DNA from: Trichodesmium sp. MAG_R04 | GTDB lineage: Bacteria > Cyanobacteriota > Cyanobacteriia > Cyanobacteriales > Microcoleaceae | Assembly: GCA_023356515.1 (NCBI GenBank) | Contig: JAKQYG010000249.1 | Span: forward strand, 1 to 6,319 | Reading direction: 5' to 3' | Length of the DNA stretch: 6,319 bases | Part shown: piece after piece, positions 1 to 5,858 of the stretch | How the letters are laid out: every line of letters begins with the position of its first letter | How positions within the stretch are numbered: position 1 is the first letter of the stretch | Translations under genes and position numbers: made by a program | Notes under the pieces: generated by a model | The model's input: only the letters and a program-made list of their open reading frames with translations | Told to the model about the DNA's origin: nothing | The model's database searches: none

Positions 1-655
1 GCAAGCTTTATTAAAGATGTTGGAGGGAACTGTTGCTAATGTTCCTCCACAAGGTGGTAGGAAACATCCCTATCAAGATTGTATTCAGATTGATACGAGT
101 AATATTTTATTTATCTGTGGTGGTGCTTTTGTTGGTTTAGAGAGGATAGTAGATCACAGAATTGGTAAAAAGTCAATGGGCTTTATTCAGCAAGGAGGAG
201 AAAGTCATCAGGTTAAGGAGAAGAAAGTTGTAAATTTAATGAAGCAAATGGAACCAAATGATTTGGTAAAGTTTGGTTTGATTCCAGAGTTGATTGGTCG
301 AATACCTATGGTGGCTGTGGTTGAACCTCTGGATGAGAAGACTCTGATGGCAATTTTGACGGAACCTCAGAATGCTTTGGTAAAACAGTATCAAAAACTG
401 TTGTGGATGGATAATGTGAAGTTGGAGTTTGAGGAGGAGGCTGTGCGGGCGATCGCTAAGGAAGCATTCAAAAGAAAGACTGGGGCCCGAGCGTTGCGGG
501 GTATTGTTGAGGAGTTAATGTTGGATGTAATGTATGAGTTACCTTCACGGAAGGATGTGAGTTGTTGCACTATTACTAAGGAAATGGTAGAGAAGCGATC
601 AACTGCAGAGTTGTTGTTGCATCCTTCGTCTTTGCCTAAACCGGAGTCAGCTTAA
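1..655 (+). CDS. clpX: ATP-dependent Clp protease ATP-binding subunit ClpX, C-terminal half (5' end outside window)
   Basis: ClpX is the cytoplasmic AAA+ unfoldase that recognises tagged substrates and feeds them into the ClpP peptidase. The reading frame is already open at base 2, so the gene begins left of the window; 217 residues are visible, about half of a usual ClpX. The fragment begins in the ALLKMLEGT segment just after Walker B. Visible in order: the RKH pore loop (fragment residues 20-22), the sensor-1 strand ILFICGGA (35-42), the ClpP-docking loop as MGF (59-61, commonly IGF), the arginine finger in the GRIP motif (R100), and sensor 2 in TGAR (R163) before the C-terminal small domain. 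It ends in the typical cyanobacterial tail LPKPESA. The zinc-binding domain and Walker A lie outside the window. In cyanobacteria clpX often follows tig and clpP, which cannot be tested here. The methionine codon at 17 is internal, not the start. Confidence 0.97.
   Translation, partial: QALLKMLEGTVANVPPQGGRKHPYQDCIQIDTSNILFICGGAFVGLERIVDHRIGKKSMGFIQQGGESHQVKEKKVVNLMKQMEPNDLVKFGLIPELIGRIPMVAVVEPLDEKTLMAILTEPQNALVKQYQKLLWMDNVKLEFEEEAVRAIAKEAFKRKTGARALRGIVEELMLDVMYELPSRKDVSCCTITKEMVEKRSTAELLLHPSSLPKPESA
449..456. repeat. HIP1 octamer GCGATCGC inside clpX
   Basis: Palindromic octamer GCGATCGC, the highly iterated palindrome abundant in many cyanobacterial genomes. Here it is read through as codons of clpX. 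It is useful mainly as a taxonomic hint. Confidence 0.85.
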
Positions 656-719
656 TTTATGTATTGCTTCTCGTAAGCACTTAAATAAAAAACTTCATTT
701 GGCTACTAGGCCGACACAG

Positions 720-834
720 CTAAAATAGTGGATTAGATTTTTTCTGATAATTCTTGTTATGGCAAAACTTGACTATTTTTTAATAACATTAAGTCTAATT
801 AGTTAGCCATAATAAGAATATTTTTCTATTTTAG
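720..834. repeat. Nested inverted repeat downstream of clpX
   Basis: Two nested inverted repeats share a centre. The outer pair is CTAAAATAG (720-728) and CTATTTTAG (826-834), a perfect 9-bp match. The inner pair is ATTCTTGTTATGGC (750-763) and GCCATAATAAGAAT (806-819), matching at 13 of 14 positions. The 42-base interior is AT-rich and has no reading frame of note. The outer arms are unequally spaced from the inner arms (21 and 6 bases), so a folded RNA would carry a bulge. It could be a small non-autonomous (MITE-like) element, the end structure of the clpX transcript, or coincidence in AT-rich DNA. I cannot choose between these from one copy. Confidence 0.4.
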
Positions 835-914
835 ATTACTCCCAATTCCCTAGAGTTGTTATTTAAAGATATACCATAGTGATGCTGAATTTCAATTTTG
901 TCAGTGCACTATAA

Positions 915-1012
915 ATTTTGCTAAAATTTCAGTGGAGGTTTAGAGAGCAAACCCCTACAATAAATTATCCCTCTAAAAAACTTCCTTACCGTCTGCACGT
1001 CTTTATCCTTAA
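915..1012 (-). pseudogene. Degraded second copy of the trpB 3' end with its downstream hairpin
   Basis: Positions 964-1008 match the end of the intact trpB gene (3406-3449) at 39 of 45 alignment columns: five substitutions, all transitions, and one extra A in an A run. Read on -, the relic gives DKDVQTV exactly as in TrpB, with silent third-base changes. A Gly-to-Arg change and the frameshift in the last residues follow. The stop-codon position is retained as TTA on + at 965-967. The resemblance continues beyond the stop through a decayed hairpin: GTGGAGGTTT at 932-941 against AAACCCCTAC at 949-958, equivalent to the perfect hairpin behind intact trpB. Upstream of about 1012 the match fades, with at most weak similarity to 1045. 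The open frame on + across this region (918-1184) is therefore largely antisense to the relic and not a gene. Confidence 0.75.
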
Positions 1013-1020
1013 GGTCTGTC

Positions 1021-1047
1021 TGCCAGAAAAAAAGGGGTTATCTGGCA
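1021..1047. repeat. Short inverted repeat TGCCAGA / TCTGGCA
   Basis: TGCCAGA (1021-1027) and TCTGGCA (1041-1047) form a 7-bp stem around a 13-base loop, right beside the trpB relic. No T run follows on either strand at useful distance. It may be a remnant hairpin and is of uncertain meaning. Confidence 0.25.
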
Positions 1048-1111
1048 TTATGGCAATTGTAGAAGGGCTCATCATCCTAGAGATGAAAATCTCAGAGGTA
1101 TTCATATCTGT

Positions 1112-1144
1112 GGGTAAAAGAAGTGGAAGGGTAAAAGTGGCTAC
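1112..1144 (+). repeat. Imperfect repeat, copy A (inverted relative to 1711-1743)
   Basis: These 33 bases match the reverse complement of 1711-1743 at 25 positions, including an unbroken GTGGCTAC with AAA before it. The two copies are about 570 bases apart in opposite orientation and flank the broken coiled-coil frame. They could be remnants of a dispersed intergenic repeat or of a mobile-element end. No coding function is evident in either. Confidence 0.3.
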
Positions 1145-1316
1145 CATCGACGCTCCTGATCCGAAACTACTATGTTTAGGCTAAAAGTAACATTTGGAGG
1201 TAATTTGCGGCAACAAAAATTTGATGTTTAGGAAGTAGAGTTATTCATGTAATGTGCCATGTTGAAAGGTATGATTCAAACAGGTAAACTCAAAAGTTAC
1301 ATGGGTTGAGTTCTAG

Positions 1317-1568
1317 TTAACTTCCACAAGGGGGGTTTGCTGCGATCGCAACTTTACTTTTATACAACAAAGCTTTTTCAGATCCTAGAGAATTTATCAG
1401 CAAAAGGTATTTTATAAGTTTATTTTTATATGTTTCATTAGCTTTTACCACCTCATCAAATTTTTCTTTTTCTGCTAATAAAGCTTTCTCTACTTCTAAC
1501 ACTGATTTCTATTGATTAATTGTTAATTGCTTCCTATAGAGATTCAACTCCTTTTTAACATCATCTAA
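1317..1568 (-). pseudogene. Broken coiled-coil reading frame, unrecognised
   Basis: The last 61 codons are open from a possible GTG at 1500-1502 to the stop at 1317-1319 and are rich in Lys, Glu and Leu (for example EKALLAEKEKFDEVVKANE), suggesting a helical coiled coil. A TAG lies in frame only two codons before that GTG (1509-1511). Upstream of the TAG the same frame stays open and still reads as charged helix (LDDVKKELNLYRKQ), which suggests one older gene interrupted by a nonsense change. No credible ribosome-binding site precedes the GTG. Similar Lys/Glu-rich tails end many cyanobacterial nuclease-like proteins (Uma2 or Rpn/transposase families), but no catalytic domain is present, so I assign no function. 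The C-terminal codons contain a HIP1 octamer. It could also be a chance open frame. Confidence 0.35.
1342..1349. repeat. HIP1 octamer GCGATCGC
   Basis: Second copy of the cyanobacterial palindrome GCGATCGC in this window, within the decayed coiled-coil frame. Confidence 0.8.
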
Positions 1569-1710
1569 CGCCCATGATATGAGGCAGAACAAAAACTCAG
1601 AATATAATAATTTTGAACTAAATTAGGACAATTCTAAGCATTAGTTTATGGAAAAATAAAAAGTTGTTTTCCTTGTGGAATTCTGCGTAAATAGATAAGG
1701 GGTATCAATA

Positions 1711-1743
1711 GTAGCCACTTTCATGCTTCTTTTTCTTTCGCCC
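1711..1743 (-). repeat. Imperfect repeat, copy B (partner of 1112-1144)
   Basis: Read on -, this segment matches 1112-1144 at 25 of 33 positions. It begins 16 bases downstream of the last stop of the serine hydrolase reading frame, so it lies in that gene's 3' flank. Confidence 0.3.
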
Positions 1744-1759
1744 TACTTGACTAATACGC

Positions 1760-1933
1760 CTAAGGTTCTACATCTTGACAATTATTACAAAGCGAATTGT
1801 AAATAAGAGATTCAAATTTATTTATCAAGTTAGTTTGCAATAGAAATGGAGCAAATGGAATTTGTGTCATTAATATACCAATCAACTCTTTTTTTGGATC
1901 AACAAAATAATAAGTACTGTAGGCACCGAACTA
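1760..1933 (-). pseudogene. Displaced C-terminal tail of the serine hydrolase, behind an in-frame TAG
   Basis: In the same frame as the hydrolase, immediately after the TAG at 1931-1933, 56 codons stay open to a TAG at 1760-1762. They read as the normal end of the family: FGAYSTYYFVDP, then KKELIGILMTQ, the core beta strands that close the penicillin-binding-protein-like fold. Replacing the TAG by tryptophan (TGG) restores FKWFGAY, the W-x-G third motif of class C beta-lactamase-like esterases. The tail has no start codon or ribosome-binding site of its own, so it is expressed only if the TAG is read through, or if the TAG is a sequencing error. The undisturbed frame and motif content imply a recent change. 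Confidence 0.85.
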
Positions 1934-3055
1934 TTTGAAGGCACCTATTGAAGCTACTGTTTCACTAGGTACTGACTTAACGGCCATACCATTAGTGAAA
2001 CGATAGCTAGCCCCACCTAATAATTGTTGAAAAAATGGGTTAATTTCTAAATCTTCGGGTTTAATTGAAAGAAACTCTTCTACTGTTTTTGCGTCAGCCA
2101 CCTGAATTACTGTTTGACCATCTTTGCTAATTAACTGGCCTTGTGAGAGAAGCATTTGGAGAAAACGAGAATAGTCGTTAATAGTAGAATATAAACCTCC
2201 TCCTCCAGAGAAATAGGTCTGTTTAAAAACGTCAGCATTGTTAACAAGAGGTTTCAAATTATTATTCTTAGGAGTATATACAGTGGTGAGACGGTCTAAT
2301 TTTTCTTCACGGACAAAAAAAGAAGTATCCTTCATTTCTAGTGGTTGAAAAATTCTAGCTTCAAAAAACTCAGCTAGTGTCTGCTCTGATACTACTTCTA
2401 TTAAATAGCCTAATAAATCCGAGTTTAAGTTACTGTAGAGAAAAGCACTTCCTGGTTCAAATTGCAAGGGAATATTTACAAGTTTCTCCATTGCTTCACC
2501 AATTGTTGCAGAGTTACCAGAGATGCTATTGGAAATTCCTGCTTTTAATCCAGAAGTGTGGTTTAGTAAATGCTGAATAGTAATTTGGTTTTTAGCAGTA
2601 ACTGTAGTGAAATCACTTGCTTCTCCAGATTTTCCAGGAATCAACACTTTCAGACTCCCATAACTCTCAATGTATTTAGAGACCGGATCATTAAAATCAA
2701 TCAAGTTATCTTGTTTTAAAAGATAAGCTGCAAAACCAGTTATAATCTTGGTCATAGAAGCAATCCGAAAGATATCATTCACTTGTATTAACTCTTCGGT
2801 TTCTAAGTTTCTGAAGCCTACTGTTTTACGATAACCTACTTTACCATTTCTGATTACTGTGAGTACTCCTCCAGCAATTTGCCTGGTATTTACAAGTAGC
2901 TCCAGTTCTTCTGTAATTGCTTCTAGTTTAGATGAAGAAAGTCCAATTTCTTCGGGAGTTTTAGCTACAGGCAAAGCTTTGGCAAAAGGAATTAAGCTAA
3001 GATAAACAAATGCAAAGATTATAGTCTTTAGTAAAGGCTTTTGAGTTAATATCAT
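1931..3055 (-). CDS. Secreted serine hydrolase (beta-lactamase class C / family VIII esterase-like), truncated by TAG
   Basis: This is a predicted exported hydrolase of the serine beta-lactamase-like superfamily, which includes class C beta-lactamases, DD-peptidases and EstB-type esterases; the substrate cannot be told. Residues 1-27 form a signal peptide: basic start, hydrophobic core, AKA cleavage site. The nucleophile motif S-x-x-K is SMTK (S100, K103). The second motif Y-x-N is YSN (Y207, N209). HTSGL (166-170) and GGGGLYST (284-291) are further family hallmarks. The third motif, W-x-G, is missing because TAG stands at codon 375. The 374-residue product lacks the last 57 residues of the 431-residue frame and is probably misfolded or inactive. 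ATG at 3053-3055 is supported by the signal peptide; no clear ribosome-binding site precedes it. The gene is transcribed in the same direction as trpB but 350 bp away with its own promoter candidate. Confidence 0.88.
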   Translation of the reverse strand: MILTQKPLLKTIIFAFVYLSLIPFAKALPVAKTPEEIGLSSSKLEAITEELELLVNTRQIAGGVLTVIRNGKVGYRKTVGFRNLETEELIQVNDIFRIASMTKIITGFAAYLLKQDNLIDFNDPVSKYIESYGSLKVLIPGKSGEASDFTTVTAKNQITIQHLLNHTSGLKAGISNSISGNSATIGEAMEKLVNIPLQFEPGSAFLYSNLNSDLLGYLIEVVSEQTLAEFFEARIFQPLEMKDTSFFVREEKLDRLTTVYTPKNNNLKPLVNNADVFKQTYFSGGGGLYSTINDYSRFLQMLLSQGQLISKDGQTVIQVADAKTVEEFLSIKPEDLEINPFFQQLLGGASYRFTNGMAVKSVPSETVASIGAFK

Positions 3056-3152
3056 AAAATTTTCTGATGGAGTAGCTCACTAATTAGTTGATGGGAATAT
3101 GGCTAAATGCAATTATATATCTTCAAAGTAATATCTATCCGAAAAATAACTA

Positions 3153-3181
3153 ATTATAGTATTGAAAATTAAATATGACAG
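3153..3181 (-). promoter_or_regulatory. Sigma-70-type promoter candidate for the serine hydrolase
   Basis: On the - strand a perfect -10 box TATAAT (3158 to 3153) lies 17 bases behind CTGTCA (3181 to 3176), four of six matches to TTGACA. Transcription would begin near 3146 and give a leader of about 90 bases to the ATG at 3055. The box spacing is ideal, but AT-rich DNA produces such matches by chance. Confidence 0.45.
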
Positions 3182-3230
3182 TACTCTATACATAGCATGC
3201 TTGGGTAAGTCTTGATTATGTTTTACTCAT

Positions 3231-3285
3231 ACGGCGCTTTCCGTTGTTATAAGATACAGCTACGGGGACAAGATGCGGGCAGTAG
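3231..3285. repeat. GC-richer intergenic patch, possible decayed dispersed repeat
   Basis: A block of about 55 bases, with ACGGCGCTTTCCGTTG and GGGGACAAGATGCGGGC, is clearly GC-richer than the flanks. The core GGGACAAGATGC is reminiscent, from memory only, of short palindromic intergenic repeats in filamentous cyanobacteria. No open frame of note crosses it. Confidence 0.25.
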
Positions 3286-3373
3286 ATAATTTTTACTATT
3301 TACTTTGTACATCATTGGCCTGAAATCTGCTGTAAATGCATAAGTGCCTTTAATCTGAAATTTCTGCTATGGG

Positions 3374-3398
3374 TAGAGGTTTGGTGTCCAAACCTCTA
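3374..3398 (-). terminator. Hairpin behind trpB, likely transcription terminator
   Basis: TAGAGGTTTGG (3374-3384) and CCAAACCTCTA (3388-3398) form a perfect 11-bp stem with a three-base loop, starting 8 bases after the trpB stop codon. No T tract follows on -, so it may end or stabilise the transcript rather than act as a classic intrinsic terminator. A degraded copy of the same hairpin accompanies the trpB relic near 932-958. Confidence 0.65.
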
Positions 3399-3406
3399 AG
3401 AATTAA

Positions 3407-4636
3407 TTACCCCTCCAAAAACTTCCCTACTGTCTGTACGTCTTTATCCCCACGGCCGGAGCAATTAAATACAATGCGGGGGTTACCACTTAACTGTGGG
3501 CCAAGAGTTTCCAAATAAGCGATCGCATGAGCAGTCTCCAAAGCTGGAATAATACCCTCCAACTGAGACAAACGTTGAAAAGCAGCGACCGCCTCATTGT
3601 CGGTCACACTATAATATTCAGCTCTACCACTATCCTTCAAAAAGCTATGTTCAGGCCCTACTCCAGGATAATCTAAACCAGCACTAATAGAGTGGGGTTC
3701 TATTATTTGACCTTCCTCATCCTGTAACAAATAACTCATTGCCCCATGTAACACACCCACACGACCAAGAGTCAGAGTCGCAGCATGCTTATTTGTATTA
3801 ATTCCCTCACCAGCAGCTTCCACACCGATCATCCGCACTGAAAAATCATTCATAAACTCATGGAATAGTCCTATTGCATTAGATCCCCCACCAACACAAG
3901 CCATCAAAATGTCAGGCAAACCGCCCCACTTTTCCAAACATTGAGCACGAGTTTCCTCCCCAATGACAGCATGAAAATCACGCACCATCATCGGGTAGGG
4001 ATGGGGTCCGGCAACAGAACCTAGAATATAATGGGTTGTCTCGACATTAGTTACCCAGTCGCGAATAGCTTCTGAAGTTGCATCTTTGAGAGTACCAGTG
4101 CCAGCTTCTACAGGTCGAACCTCTGCTCCCATTAATCCCATTCTGAATACATTTAGAGCTTGACGTTCCATGTCGTGAATGCCCATGTATATGACACACT
4201 CCAACCCAAACCTAGCACAAACTGTAGCAGTGGCAACACCATGTTGACCCGCACCTGTTTCAGCAATAATGCGTTTTTTACCCATCCTCCGAGCTAATAA
4301 AGCTTGGCCTAGAGCATTATTGATTTTGTGGGCTCCTGTATGGTTAAGGTCTTCCCGTTTGAGGTAGATTTGTGGCCCTGTGCCATCAGGTTTGGTGTAA
4401 TGAGCGGTCAGACGTTCGGCGAAGTAAAGAGGACTAGGGCGACCTACATAGTCTCGCAATAGTTGTTGAAGTTCTTGTTGAAAAGTTAGGTCTTGACTGT
4501 ATTTTTTATAGGCTGCCTCTAGTTGGAATAGTGCAGGCATTAATGTTTCTGGGACATATTTGCCGCCAAACTGGCCAAATCTGCCTAGAGAATCTGGTTG
4601 TTGAGTGGAAGTTGGATTTAGAGGTGTAATAGTCAC
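3407..4636 (-). CDS. trpB: Tryptophan synthase beta chain
   Basis: TrpB is the pyridoxal-phosphate subunit of cytoplasmic tryptophan synthase. It condenses indole, channelled from TrpA, with serine to give tryptophan. All 409 residues are present, the usual cyanobacterial length. The N-terminal GRFGQFGGKYVPETLMPAL segment is typical. The PLP lysine is K104 in HKIN, the catalytic glutamate is E126 in AETGAGQHG, the phosphate-binding loop GGGSNAIG spans 249-256, and the residue contacting the pyridine nitrogen is S393 in NCSGRGDKD. The start is GTG at 4634-4636, chosen because the next residues MTITPL match the family N-terminus; upstream there is only a weak GAGA as ribosome-binding site. The gene stands alone, with no trpA beside it, as is common in cyanobacteria where trp genes are dispersed. 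A HIP1 octamer lies inside it. I see no attenuator or leader peptide. Confidence 0.98.
   Translation of the reverse strand: MTITPLNPTSTQQPDSLGRFGQFGGKYVPETLMPALFQLEAAYKKYSQDLTFQQELQQLLRDYVGRPSPLYFAERLTAHYTKPDGTGPQIYLKREDLNHTGAHKINNALGQALLARRMGKKRIIAETGAGQHGVATATVCARFGLECVIYMGIHDMERQALNVFRMGLMGAEVRPVEAGTGTLKDATSEAIRDWVTNVETTHYILGSVAGPHPYPMMVRDFHAVIGEETRAQCLEKWGGLPDILMACVGGGSNAIGLFHEFMNDFSVRMIGVEAAGEGINTNKHAATLTLGRVGVLHGAMSYLLQDEEGQIIEPHSISAGLDYPGVGPEHSFLKDSGRAEYYSVTDNEAVAAFQRLSQLEGIIPALETAHAIAYLETLGPQLSGNPRIVFNCSGRGDKDVQTVGKFLEG
3519..3526. repeat. HIP1 octamer GCGATCGC inside trpB
   Basis: Third copy of the cyanobacterial palindrome GCGATCGC, read through as codons near the C-terminus of trpB. 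Confidence 0.85.
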
Positions 4637-5040
4637 GAATTATTTCTCTATAATAGAATATTCTTAATTGTGACACTCTCACCGTTAAATAAGAGCTATT
4701 TATGAATTCTCAAACTTGACACATGACATATAAAATTAACAACTAATTTTATTTTTGCGTAGTTTTGTGTCCATTTAAACGGCCTATTATTGTATTTGTC
4801 TTTCAGAGAAAAACCATTCTTAATTCTATATTATAACCTACTAATACGCATTTTAAATGTGTATTTAGCTTAACATCATTTATTAACTTATTTAAAAAAA
4901 TCTTATAAAAATCAGGTAAACTTTCCAAAATATTCCAAGATAGTCAATGCAAGTTTCTTATTTTTAAAGTTTGAAATTCAGAGAAGTCAATTTTAAATAT
5001 TGAAGATGAAAACTTGAATAAAATATTAAGAGAAAAAACT
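4637..5040. other. Divergent intergenic region between trpB and the pentapeptide gene
   Basis: AT-rich spacer that must carry the promoters of both divergent genes. For the pentapeptide gene the best candidate is TTGAAA (4971-4976) with TTAAAT (4993-4998) after 16 bases. For trpB the -10-like TATTAT on - (4655 to 4650) lies so close to the GTG that it would leave almost no leader, so I do not call it. A consensus TTGACA at 4716-4721 has no -10 box at a suitable distance. No RNA gene or open frame of note is visible. Confidence 0.5.
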
Positions 5041-5625
5041 ATGGAAGTTGAACAACTTTTAGAGCGTTATACTGCTGGAGAAAGAAATTTTCGAGATACT
5101 GATTTATTTCGAGCAGACCTTAGTAATGTTAATTTAGCTGGGGCAAGTTTGTTCCGTGCTAACTTGTTCCGAGCTAATCTATTTAGGGCAAATTTGATTG
5201 GTGTTAATTTGTATAATTCTACTTTAATTGGTGCTAATTTATATTGTGCAAATATGAGTGGTACTAACTTGAGTGGTGCTAACCTAACTCGTGCAGATTT
5301 GAGTGGGGCAGATTTGAGTGGGGCAGATTTGAGTGGGGCAGATTTAAGTGGGGCGATTTTAAGCTATGCTAATCTCAGTTATGCTGACATGAGTAATGCT
5401 AATTTACATAGAGCAACTTTAATCGATACTAATTTAAGCGGTGCCAACTTAATTGGTGCTGACTTTAGAGATGCAAAGACAATTAGAGTGAATGGGACTG
5501 AAGCAAAATTTGTTCAGGGTATTGGTCTGTCTAAAGATATGAAGGAAGAGTTGCAACAGCAAGGAATAATTTTTGAGGATATGCAAAAAGAATCTTATGC
5601 AAGTAGGCTTTCAAGTCGGATTTGA
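5041..5625 (+). CDS. Pentapeptide repeat protein
   Basis: The gene encodes a 194-residue soluble protein, probably a right-handed quadrilateral beta-helix. Residues 1-15 (MEVEQLLERYTAGER) form the short helical cap seen in many cyanobacterial members. From about residue 16 to 145 the sequence is nearly all A(D/N)LxX pentapeptides, about 26 of them, such as LSGAD and LFRAN. The C-terminal cap of about 50 residues (AKFVQGIGLSKDMKEELQQQG) is also typical. There is no signal peptide or membrane segment. The cellular role is unknown; some family members mimic DNA and bind gyrase, but nothing here indicates that. I chose ATG 5041 because AAGAGA (5028-5033) lies seven bases upstream and the product then begins like its relatives; an in-frame TTG at 5014 would add nine residues. 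The DNA contains near-identical 15-bp tandem units, listed separately. Confidence 0.92.
   Translation: MEVEQLLERYTAGERNFRDTDLFRADLSNVNLAGASLFRANLFRANLFRANLIGVNLYNSTLIGANLYCANMSGTNLSGANLTRADLSGADLSGADLSGADLSGAILSYANLSYADMSNANLHRATLIDTNLSGANLIGADFRDAKTIRVNGTEAKFVQGIGLSKDMKEELQQQGIIFEDMQKESYASRLSSRI
5294..5353 (+). repeat. 15-bp tandem repeat array inside the pentapeptide gene
   Basis: The unit CAGATTTGAGTGGGG occurs three times without change (5294-5308, 5309-5323, 5324-5338) and a fourth time with one substitution (5339-5353). Each unit encodes one pentapeptide (ADLSG). The lack of silent variation contrasts with the other repeats of the gene and suggests recent slippage or unequal recombination in frame. 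Confidence 0.85.
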
Positions 5626-5816
5626 GATCCTCTCCGGCCTAAAGGCGTGGAAGTTAATACCGAGCTGCAGTCCCTCGGCGAGTTGACATTTTACAGGCTG
5701 CTGCTACTTTGGCAGTAGTCTTATGCTGGCCTCAATATCCATTTATTGTCTCAGATTGCCTACCCGCGACTAATATATTTATTATGAACTAAAAACCATC
5801 ATAACATAATCTGTGA
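5626..5816. other. Intergenic debris with small hairpins, possible insertion-sequence remnant
   Basis: The first 90 bases are GC-richer than the surroundings. In the frame beginning GATCCTCTCCGG (5627) they read RPKGVEVNTELQSLGELT and end at a TAG at 5708-5710. The style recalls C-terminal tails of cyanobacterial TnpB-type ORFs, but I cannot confirm this. CCGAG (5660-5664) and CTCGG (5674-5678) can pair, as can GCCT/AGGC around 5638-5647. From about 5760 the sequence returns to plain AT-rich spacer. No intact gene is present. Confidence 0.35.
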
Positions 5817-5830
5817 AAAAAATCAGCTAA

Positions 5831-5858
5831 AAAGTCGCCCGCTTATGGGCGAGGCTTT
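5831..5858 (+). terminator. Strong hairpin, possible terminator
   Basis: AAAGTCGCCC (5831-5840) pairs with GGGCGA (5847-5852) and, after a two-base bulge, CTTT (5855-5858), around the loop GCTTAT. An A run precedes it and T-rich sequence follows within 15 bases, as in an intrinsic terminator on +. It may end transcription from the pentapeptide gene, about 205 bases upstream, or be structure left from the tnpB element, whose frame runs through it. Confidence 0.4.

Larger units (their letters stand above)
3056..3406. other. Intergenic region between trpB and the serine hydrolase
   Basis: There is no credible gene here. It contains the hairpin behind trpB (3374-3398), a promoter candidate for the hydrolase (3153-3181), and a GC-richer patch around 3231-3285 that contrasts with the AT-rich surroundings. 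The rest looks like unconstrained AT-rich spacer. Confidence 0.6.

Noticed and set aside
918..1184. 88-codon open frame on +
   Set aside because: Its N-terminal third is antisense to the trpB relic (similarity clearest at 964-1008), there is no ribosome-binding site, and the product resembles nothing I recognise.
1322..1680. TTCCACAAGG (1322-1331) and CCTTGTGGAA (1671-1680) as terminal inverted repeats of a 360-bp element
   Set aside because: A 10-bp inverted match is expected several times by chance in 6.3 kb, and no target duplication or further similarity extends it.
2377..2580. 67-codon open frame on + inside the serine hydrolase
   Set aside because: It lies wholly antisense to a gene with clear family motifs, so it is a shadow frame.
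4716..4736. TTGACA followed by TATAAA as a promoter on +
   Set aside because: The boxes are only seven bases apart, far too close for sigma-70 recognition.
5014..5040. TTG start for the pentapeptide protein
   Set aside because: The ATG at 5041 has an AAGAGA at good distance and gives the typical N-terminus; nothing resembling a ribosome-binding site precedes the TTG.
5294..5353. Regularly spaced repeats as a CRISPR-like array
   Set aside because: The units are contiguous, without spacers, and encode pentapeptides in frame.
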